DNA of 10,898 nt, taken from the NCBI GenBank assembly GCA_051649345.1, contig JBOFGX010000283.1, positions 1 through 10,898 on the forward strand, read 5' to 3'. The notes beneath the pieces are model-generated. The model did not search any database. It was not told where the DNA came from and worked only from the letters and a program-made list of their open reading frames with translations. Shown here piece by piece: positions 6,282-10,898 of the stretch; the stretch's first letter is position 1, and the number at the start of each line of letters is the position of its first letter. The translations under genes and the position numbers were made by a program. Source of the DNA: Leadbetterella sp051649345. Lineage in GTDB: Bacteria > Bacteroidota > Bacteroidia > Cytophagales > Spirosomataceae.

Positions 6282-6869
6282 TTAAGCCGTCCTCATCAAG
6301 AAAACTTCTTGATTATTAGTTCCTTCAAGTATAATTTGCTCATACTTCGTGAAACCTTTCTTTTGATAAAAACTGAGATTGCTTTCAGTTGATGTCTCCA
6401 AGTAAATTTGAATTTGCTCTTTTTGACTTTTCTCGATCCAAGGCTTCATCAATGCCGATCCATAGCCCAAGCCTTGCACGGAGGGTGAAGTACCCAGTAT
6501 CCATAGATAATAAAATGTGTCCTCTTTTGGATAATGAGCTACAATGCTATTTTCCATTTTAGTGATCCTCGACAGCCTTCTAAAACCAAAATCTTTCAGA
6601 AATAGAAGAGTTTCAATAAGTAATCGGAAAGACCATTTTTGAGAATGATGATTTCTCCAAATAGCTGCGGCCTTTTTATCTTCAGTTAACTCTACTTTAC
6701 CATTGACCATCGCTTTTTCAAAAGCATAAGACATAAGTCTTGCTAATCTTTTTTGCTTATTCCCTCCTTCACCCAGCATATAAAGCGTTTGAGGTTCCTC
6801 CGCAAAAGCTTGGCATAGTATATCAACTATGACTTGCTTATCTGCACTTGTGGCTTTTATAATTTTCAT
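6282..6869 (-). CDS. GNAT family N-acetyltransferase
   Basis: 195-residue cytoplasmic acetyl-CoA-dependent acetyltransferase. The N-terminus MKIIKATSADKQVIVDIL is the usual first strand and helix. Motif A is clear at about residues 123-142: the strand LWILGTSPSVQ followed by the acetyl-CoA pyrophosphate loop QGLGYGSALM, matching Q/R-x-x-G-x-G/A. Motif B follows as IYLETSTESNLSFYQKKGF, with the FYxKxGF element of the family, and the last strand ends VFLMRTA. The subgroup, with a long middle section containing HYPKEDTFYYLWILG, is common in Bacteroidota and uncharacterised; substrate unknown. It begins ten bases after the stop of the upstream secreted-protein gene, so the two are co-transcribed. 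Confidence 0.9.
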   Translation of the reverse strand: MKIIKATSADKQVIVDILCQAFAEEPQTLYMLGEGGNKQKRLARLMSYAFEKAMVNGKVELTEDKKAAAIWRNHHSQKWSFRLLIETLLFLKDFGFRRLSRITKMENSIVAHYPKEDTFYYLWILGTSPSVQGLGYGSALMKPWIEKSQKEQIQIYLETSTESNLSFYQKKGFTKYEQIILEGTNNQEVFLMRTA

Positions 6870-6879
6870 AGTATAGATG

Positions 6880-7470
6880 TTAAAAGCTGATACCCATTTT
6901 CAAATCTCCTAATCCGTAGAATTCAGGGCTACCGCTGCTTGGCCAATGATTAGCATTGTATGCATGCCCGATTCCTCCTTGGGCTATTAAAAACAGATTG
7001 AATTTTTCCCTTTTCAAGAAATCATACTTATACCCGATAAATGCCTGCGTAAAAACAACAAATGACTTATAATCTTTACCATCAACAGTACTTTTGGATA
7101 CTGCACCTTGACCAAAATTTATGTCTACTTCTAAATGTATGCCTTTGTACAGAAATTGTCGGCAAGCTACTGTAGCCATCTTAGCTGAATACACACCGTC
7201 ATTGTTGAAGCCCTCGTTTGCCTTGTTGGTGGATTCAGGTTGGATCAAAATACCAAGTCCCAATTCCGTTTGCTTCTTTTTGTTTGGATTTAAGGTATAC
7301 GTCATTTTACCTTGAAACAAACTGAATACCCCAGCTCCTACTAGACTTGCATCGTAGTGCCATCTCTTTGGTTTTAGGTCATCTTGTGCTTGTGTTTGAG
7401 CAATAAAGCATACCGCCATTAATGCTACTAAAAAGACCGATTTGCGGTTTTTCTGAACTGTGTTTTTCAT
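6880..7470 (-). CDS. Secreted, outer-membrane beta-barrel-like protein
   Basis: 196 residues. A basic start, a hydrophobic core (VFLVALMAVCFIA) and QTQA before QDD form a signal peptide with likely cleavage after residue 28. The Cys at 21 is not in a proper lipobox, so a lipoprotein is unlikely. The mature part has alternating short strands with frequent Gly and aromatic residues (YDASLVGAGVFSLFQG, TELGLGILI, HLEVDINFGQG, FTQAFIGYKYDF, FNLFLIAQGGIGHAYN) and ends LKMGISF with a C-terminal Phe, all typical of small outer-membrane barrels. No family recognised. It is the first gene of the operon and diverges from the DUF2141 gene; a perfect 16-bp palindrome lies 68 bases before its start. Confidence 0.8.
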   Translation of the reverse strand: MKNTVQKNRKSVFLVALMAVCFIAQTQAQDDLKPKRWHYDASLVGAGVFSLFQGKMTYTLNPNKKKQTELGLGILIQPESTNKANEGFNNDGVYSAKMATVACRQFLYKGIHLEVDINFGQGAVSKSTVDGKDYKSFVVFTQAFIGYKYDFLKREKFNLFLIAQGGIGHAYNANHWPSSGSPEFYGLGDLKMGISF

Positions 7471-7509
7471 CTTTTTTGAAATTTTAATTGTGAAAAAATA
7501 ATTACTTCA

Positions 7510-7517
7510 CAAAGTTG
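7510..7517 (-). promoter_or_regulatory. Candidate -7 element for the barrel-protein operon
   Basis: On the minus strand this reads CAACTTTG, one mismatch to TAnnTTTG. It lies 39 bases before the start codon and 21 bases downstream of the palindrome at 7539-7554. A start site about seven bases further on would put the palindrome centre near -43, close to the class II activator position. Confidence 0.35.
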
Positions 7518-7538
7518 AAAAATCAAAAAAGGGATTTC

Positions 7539-7554
7539 GTTCACATATGTGAAC
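7539..7554. promoter_or_regulatory. Operator 1: perfect 16-bp palindrome
   Basis: GTTCACATATGTGAAC is its own reverse complement. The TTCAC-N4-GTGAA layout has the 5-4-5 spacing of FNR-type boxes, though the half-site bases differ. It lies 68 bases from the start codon of the barrel-protein gene, and 85 bases centre to centre from operator 2, about eight helical turns. Confidence 0.75.
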
Positions 7555-7623
7555 TAAGTAAAAACCATAAAAAATAGTGCCTTTTCTAATCAAATAATAG
7601 AAAATGAAAATTCCGATTCATTA

Positions 7624-7639
7624 ATTCACATAGGTGAAT
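7624..7639. promoter_or_regulatory. Operator 2: near-palindrome matching operator 1
   Basis: ATTCACATAGGTGAAT shares TTCACATAnGTGAA with operator 1; the symmetry is broken only at the central positions. It lies 68 bases before the ATG of the DUF2141 gene, the same distance as operator 1 from the opposite start codon. Confidence 0.75.
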
Positions 7640-7661
7640 GAATCAAAAGTATCCTAAAGCT

Positions 7662-7669
7662 GAAATTTG
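7662..7669 (+). promoter_or_regulatory. Candidate -7 element for the DUF2141 gene
   Basis: GAAATTTG has one mismatch to TAnnTTTG, 38 bases before the ATG and 22 bases after operator 2. This nearly mirrors the element on the opposite side. No -33 TTG is seen, as expected where an activator takes its place. Confidence 0.3.
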
Positions 7670-7707
7670 CTGCATAATTTTTTTTCATCATTAAAATAGT
7701 AATAACA

Positions 7708-8175
7708 ATGGAGACTTCTTTCAAGCCAAGCATCTACCCAAAATTACGAAAATTAGTATGTTTTCTCAGTTTAGTTCTTCTCACCTTTACCTTGAGTTTT
7801 AAGCGGGTTACAAACAACAACAAGCTCATACTTAGAATTGACAATGTTAAAAAAAGTGGTGTATTTTACGTATCTCTATGTGCAAAAGCAAGCGAATGGG
7901 CCAATAATGGACGATACACGTTTATGTTTGAATCTAAAAAAGAAAAACAAAATGTGTTTGAGATAGATCAGATTCCAAATGGTGAGTACGCAATTGCATT
8001 CTTTCAAGATACGAACGGAAATGGAGTACTCGACACAAATTCTGTAGGATATCCAAAAGAGCCTTTTGGCTTTTCGAATGACAGAATGCCTATCTTCTCA
8101 GTACCAAGTTTCTCAAAATGTAAGTTTGAATTTAAACATTACAAACAAATAAAGATTAAATTGGTAGACAGGTGA
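7708..8175 (+). CDS. DUF2141 domain protein, secreted or membrane-anchored
   Basis: 155 residues. A basic N-terminal stretch and one hydrophobic segment (residues about 16-31, CFLSLVLLTFTLSF) form a signal peptide or anchor; no clear cleavage site is visible. The remainder is a DUF2141 (PF09912) domain: the opening strand KLILRIDNVKKSGVFYVSLC, the conserved IPNGEYAIAFFQDTNGNG followed by VLDTNSVGYPKEPFGFSND, and a last strand IKIKLVDR. The DTNGNGVLDTN loop resembles a calcium-binding loop, and GYPKEPFGFSN is the most conserved family segment. Function of the family is unknown; members are periplasmic or outer-membrane associated. It is transcribed divergently from the barrel-protein operon with a matching operator, so the two are probably co-regulated. 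Confidence 0.88.
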   Translation: METSFKPSIYPKLRKLVCFLSLVLLTFTLSFKRVTNNNKLILRIDNVKKSGVFYVSLCAKASEWANNGRYTFMFESKKEKQNVFEIDQIPNGEYAIAFFQDTNGNGVLDTNSVGYPKEPFGFSNDRMPIFSVPSFSKCKFEFKHYKQIKIKLVDR

Positions 8176-8189
8176 AGTCAGCTAATGAA

Positions 8190-8230
8190 AACCCCAATTA
8201 TTTTATTTGCGATTAGGATTAATTGGGGTT
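8190..8230 (-). terminator. Terminator between the convergent DUF2141 and Crp/Fnr genes
   Basis: AACCCCAATTA (8190-8200) pairs perfectly with TAATTGGGGTT (8220-8230) around a 19-base loop. On the minus strand the closing arm ends GGGGTT and runs into TTCATT, a fair U tract; the plus strand lacks one. The arm overlaps the Crp/Fnr stop codon, so it mainly ends that operon and may also stop the DUF2141 transcript, which ends 15 bases away. Confidence 0.7.
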
Positions 8231-8795
8231 AATAGATTTTACCCGCAATTTTGGCTCGTATACGACTTAAACTTTGCGGTTTAGCTCCTAAAAATGTCGC
8301 TATTTGATATTGAGGTACACGTTGAAACACAGACGGGAATTTTTCTAGCATCCAATTATACTTTACCTCCAAACTCTCTGTATGTAGCAATCTCATTCTT
8401 TCTTCTACTTCAAGAAACGAGTATTCCGCAGTAATTCTTCCAATTTCGCTAAACCGTAAATTTTCAGAATATAGTTTTTCTAAATCCGTTTTGTTTAGCT
8501 CATAAAGCGTTGTTGGTTCTTCACAAACCAGGTTTAATAAGGACGGTAACTTACTGCAGAACGAAGCAAAATCAGAGGCGAAAGAATTCTCGAAATAGAA
8601 AAAATCAGTAATATCCTCACCATCTTTTATAAAGTAAGAACGGCAATAGCCTTTTTCAATTAGATAATGTTTTGTAGCAATACTTCCTTCTTTAATAAGA
8701 ATATGACCTGCCGGATACTCTTTTTTAATAAGAAGATTATCCAATATTTGTTTTTCTTCGGTTGATAAGGATTTGAACAGTTCTCCTATAATCAT
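8229..8795 (-). CDS. Crp/Fnr family transcriptional regulator
   Basis: 188 residues, the usual length of Bacteroidota Crp/Fnr-like regulators. The N-terminal cyclic-nucleotide-binding-like barrel begins near residue 20 (KKEYPAGHILIKEGSIATKHYLIEKGYCRSYF) and includes DFFYFENSFASDF. The phosphate-binding cassette of true cAMP binders (GE-x5-R-A) is not evident, so the ligand may differ or be absent. A long dimer helix (FLEVEERMRLLHTESLEVKYNWML) leads to the helix-turn-helix near residues 159-184, VPQYQIATFLGAKPQSLSRI, which matches the family well. The AraC gene ends three bases upstream, so the two are co-transcribed and probably translationally coupled. It is a candidate for binding the two operators at 7539 and 7624; this is inferred from position and spacing only. 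Confidence 0.9.
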   Translation of the reverse strand: MIIGELFKSLSTEEKQILDNLLIKKEYPAGHILIKEGSIATKHYLIEKGYCRSYFIKDGEDITDFFYFENSFASDFASFCSKLPSLLNLVCEEPTTLYELNKTDLEKLYSENLRFSEIGRITAEYSFLEVEERMRLLHTESLEVKYNWMLEKFPSVFQRVPQYQIATFLGAKPQSLSRIRAKIAGKIY

Positions 8796-8798
8796 AAT

Positions 8799-9716
8799 TT
8801 AAAGATTAAATTTTTGCTTAAAATCACCTGGTGTAAGCCCTATGTGCTTCTTAAAAAATCTAAAGAAGTAATTCGGGTCTTCAAAACCCAGTTGATAGGC
8901 AATTTCTTTCATAGTAAAGTCCGAGTTAAGAATAAGAGACTTAGCCTGTAAAAGGGTACTATCGTGCAGCAATTCGCTGGCCGTTTTACCTACTATTTCT
9001 TTGCTGAGGGCATTCAGGTGGTTGGGATGAATATTTAACTTATCCGCAAATTCGGCAATGGTACGAAGTTTTATATCCATTTTCAAATTCTGTTCTATCA
9101 AATCTTGGAACTCTCTCACGGTCAATATACCCGAAGCTTGAGGATTGGGTTTCTGATTGTTTTGAATCCGTTTTTCATAGTACCGATTTAAATACATGAT
9201 CATCAGACGAATAAATGATTTCACGAACTCGAAACGGTTGGTGTACTGCAACTCAGATTCCTTTTGCATCTTTTTGAACAAATCCAAAATCATCTCGGCC
9301 TCATCTGGCATAAGAGTAAGCGATACCCTATTGTCAATATCAAAAAATGGGGATTGCCGAATCTCTTCCATGATGATTCGATTGACTGCAAAGAACTCCT
9401 TACTAAATATCACATATATTCCCTCCCAATCAGGCAAAACGTCCCAACTTTGTAATTGACCGGGTGCCGTAAAAAACACACTGCGATCTCCCACCCGAAA
9501 AGCTTCTGTCCCTGCGTGATGTACACTACCTTGACCTTTAAGCGTCATAGAAATCATATAGCAGGGATTACGGAAAGACGTCATCTGACGCTTTACGGTC
9601 TTCATATTTTCTTGAATGTACCGTACATCAAAATACTCATGAATAGGCTCTGCCACATGTATGGCCTTATAAAAAGCCTTCAATGATTCAAAATAGGGTA
9701 TATTGATGTTAAGCAT
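8799..9716 (-). CDS. AraC family transcriptional regulator
   Basis: 305 residues from the ATG at 9716 (MLNINIPYFESL); a TTG at 9722 would add two residues and is less likely. The N-terminal half is a cupin-like sensor with conserved pieces CYMISMTLKGQGSVHHAG, FRVGDRSVFFTAPGQLQSW and WEGIYVIFSKEFF. The C-terminal hundred residues carry the two helix-turn-helix units: IAEFADKLNIHPNHLNALSK and MKEIAYQLGFEDPNYFFRFF, then FKKHIGLTPGDFKQ. It is not a close copy of the AraC protein at 495-1373. The start codon lies only 15 bases after the stop of a decayed pbpC tail, so its promoter must lie within or beyond that remnant. First gene of a two-regulator operon with the Crp/Fnr gene. Inducer and targets unknown. 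Confidence 0.92.
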   Translation of the reverse strand: MLNINIPYFESLKAFYKAIHVAEPIHEYFDVRYIQENMKTVKRQMTSFRNPCYMISMTLKGQGSVHHAGTEAFRVGDRSVFFTAPGQLQSWDVLPDWEGIYVIFSKEFFAVNRIIMEEIRQSPFFDIDNRVSLTLMPDEAEMILDLFKKMQKESELQYTNRFEFVKSFIRLMIMYLNRYYEKRIQNNQKPNPQASGILTVREFQDLIEQNLKMDIKLRTIAEFADKLNIHPNHLNALSKEIVGKTASELLHDSTLLQAKSLILNSDFTMKEIAYQLGFEDPNYFFRFFKKHIGLTPGDFKQKFNL

Positions 9717-9731
9717 AAACAAAATATTTTA

Positions 9732-9882
9732 TCAAAACGCCTTCGCTTCTAAGATAACCGTAAACTTATTTTCATTTCCATCTATACATTTTACCACGTT
9801 TGTCCCACCTATCATGTTTAATAAATACGGATGTATCAACTGAGGATTTCCCTATCAATCTTTGATTTATACACCAATAAAG
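9732..9882 (-). pseudogene. pbpC 3'-end remnant, copy 3 (strongly diverged, frameshifted)
   Basis: On the minus strand, from about 9882, one frame encodes LYWCINQRLIGKSSVDTSVF then IK. After a shift of one base the next frame encodes IGGTNVVKCIDGNENKF and TVILEAKAF, ending at a TGA (9732-9734). Compared with LYWYLNETLIG...DKSVFIK...IGTNKVQCTDGSGNTRTITFEVKQF of the functional gene, the order of conserved residues (LYW, N, LIG, D-SVFIK, GTN-V-C-DG, AF/QF-stop) is kept. The bases have diverged far more than in copies 1 and 2, and the composition is more AT-rich. A stop codon precedes the match. The divergence suggests it came from another species' pbpC rather than from duplication of the resident gene. 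Confidence 0.75.
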
Positions 9883-9993
9883 TTAGCTATTTCGACCTAA
9901 ACAAATCATTTTTAGCACATAATACTAGTTTTTTGCTTGAATTCACAAACAATTCCTATTACTTGGTAAGGACATGCATCTTATATTTTATTA

Positions 9994-10019
9994 TTGACTA
10001 TTAATGGTAAATAGTCAAC
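9994..10019 (+). repeat. Right copy of the TTGACTATT repeat, with a hairpin
   Basis: TTGACTATTAATGGTAAATAGTCAAC aligns with 331-363 in the same orientation (23 of 26 positions, one seven-base gap). Unlike the left copy it forms a perfect hairpin: TTGACTATT (9994-10002) pairs with AATAGTCAA (10010-10018). It lies 68 bases past the pbpC stop. The rest of 9723-10086 holds pbpC remnant copy 3 and AT-rich DNA without genes. Confidence 0.55.
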
Positions 10020-10086
10020 AACTAACAGTTAAAAATTAAATCAGTAGTTTATATGAATTTATTCAGCTTGCTTTCTCGATAGTATC

Positions 10087-10898
10087 CTAAAACTGCTTGA
10101 CTTCAAATGTTATCGTTCGGGTATTTCCGCTGCCATCGGTACATTGAACCTTGTTTGTTCCTATCGTTGGCTTGATAAAAACCGATTTATCTGCTGCAAA
10201 TCTACCGATCAAGGTTTCGTTTAGATACCAATATAGTTCGCAATTTTGATCGGGGCAGCTCGCTTTTAGCTCCAATTCTTGGTTGTTTTGTTGTTCGAGA
10301 TAATAAACACCTTTGTTTCGGGGGGATACAATACGGAGTTCGGCCGACTTCTTGATGAGGTTGCAATTGGGATTATGTTGCGGCACCAGATTGGTATACA
10401 TACCCTGTGACTTGAGATATATCGTATATGATTCGGGGATATTGTTGTAGGTTTTCTGAACGGCATGGGCTCGATCCAAGCAATAATTACAGTAGCTGAA
10501 TGTTTCGCCTAGATTTACCCACACTTTTTTGTAATGAACACATTTGTCTTTGTGAAAGCTCCCTTTTACAAACTGATCAAACTGTCCGCCTTGGCATTCG
10601 GGTCCTTTGGGTTTGCCTGTTACAGGGCACACTTCCCTGCTTTCAAAGGTTTGCGGTATCTTAAACCACGATTTTTGTGTTTCTATGGTATTGAAAATCT
10701 GAAACAACAAAGGAGTAGCCACCAAGGCTCCGCTGACATCGGGCATACCTTCACCCGAAAAATTCCCTAGCCATACTCCTACCGTGTAATTGGGATTATA
10801 TCCGATGGCCCAAGCATCTTTTTTTCCGAAGGAAGTACCTGTTTTCCAAGCGATTTTGGGTAGTTTATAGGTAAAATCAAAGTTATTGGGGAAATCAG
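10087..10898 (-). CDS. pbpC: Penicillin-binding protein 1C, C-terminal part (partial at right edge)
   Basis: The frame is open to the right edge; an ATG at 10746 is internal. The visible 269 codons begin in the transpeptidase domain with the K-T-G motif as AWKTGTSFGKKDAWAIGYN, then VGVWLGNFSGEGMPDVSG, typical of class A PBP1C. A Cys-rich segment follows (REVCPVTGKPKGPEC, CVHYKK, SYCNYCLDRAHAV). The last 85 or so residues form a BiPBP_C domain (PF06832): IVSPRNKGVYYLE, LELKASCPDQNCELYWYLNE, SVFIKPTIGTNKVQCTDGSG, ending TFEVKQF. Known role: periplasmic peptidoglycan transglycosylase and transpeptidase, in many bacteria next to an alpha-2-macroglobulin-like gene, which would be outside this window. 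The 3' end has partial copies at 2916, 4422 and 9732. Its last codons differ from copies 1 and 2, which agree with each other. Confidence 0.93.
   Translation of the reverse strand, partial: DFPNNFDFTYKLPKIAWKTGTSFGKKDAWAIGYNPNYTVGVWLGNFSGEGMPDVSGALVATPLLFQIFNTIETQKSWFKIPQTFESREVCPVTGKPKGPECQGGQFDQFVKGSFHKDKCVHYKKVWVNLGETFSYCNYCLDRAHAVQKTYNNIPESYTIYLKSQGMYTNLVPQHNPNCNLIKKSAELRIVSPRNKGVYYLEQQNNQELELKASCPDQNCELYWYLNETLIGRFAADKSVFIKPTIGTNKVQCTDGSGNTRTITFEVKQF

Noticed and set aside
2916..9882. Tail copies as exchangeable toxin-like C-terminal modules
   Set aside because: All tails encode the same BiPBP_C domain. There is no toxin domain and no immunity-like gene next to each tail.
1..10898. CRISPR arrays, tRNA or rRNA genes
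   Set aside because: No regularly spaced repeats and no tRNA-like cloverleaf or rRNA sequence was seen on either strand.

Overview
The window comes from an AT-rich member of the Bacteroidota, class not determinable. The signs are exact or near matches to the Bacteroidota -7 promoter element (TAnnTTTG), few Shine-Dalgarno sequences, Bacteroidota-type AraC and Crp/Fnr regulators, a YhcG/DUF1016 nuclease, a DUF2141 protein and a PBP1C with a BiPBP_C tail.

Layout. The left edge holds the 3' end of an ABC-2 type (DUF3526) permease on the + strand, and the right edge the 3' part of pbpC (penicillin-binding protein 1C) on the - strand. About 9.7 kb of accessory DNA lies between them. (1) 0.5-2.9 kb, + strand: AraC regulator, SnoaL-like protein, SDR oxidoreductase, a small membrane protein matching only the C-terminal part of COG3224, and a TMEM175-like gene cut off after about 22 codons. 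(2) 2.9-4.9 kb: two broken copies of the pbpC 3' end with a YhcG/DUF1016 PDDEXK nuclease between them. (3) 4.9-6.25 kb, - strand: a second SDR, then the terminator and last small gene of the next operon. (4) 6.06-8.2 kb: a - strand operon (secreted barrel-like protein, GNAT acetyltransferase, small membrane protein) diverging from a DUF2141 gene. The shared intergenic region carries two matching palindromes, each 68 bp from its start codon. (5) 8.2-9.7 kb, - strand: an AraC and a Crp/Fnr regulator 3 bp apart. (6) 9.7-10.1 kb: a third, strongly diverged pbpC tail, then a repeat related to one near the left edge.

The main observation is that the last part of pbpC occurs four times in the same orientation: one functional end and three decayed copies with accessory genes between them. 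Each copy loses homology at or next to the pbpC stop codon. The copies have different upstream ends and different degrees of divergence, which fits repeated, independent acquisition of DNA at the 3' end of pbpC, each event displacing an older tail. No integrase or transposase is visible. The second notable feature is the mirror-symmetric pair of operators, which looks like one dimeric activator driving two envelope-related transcription units.
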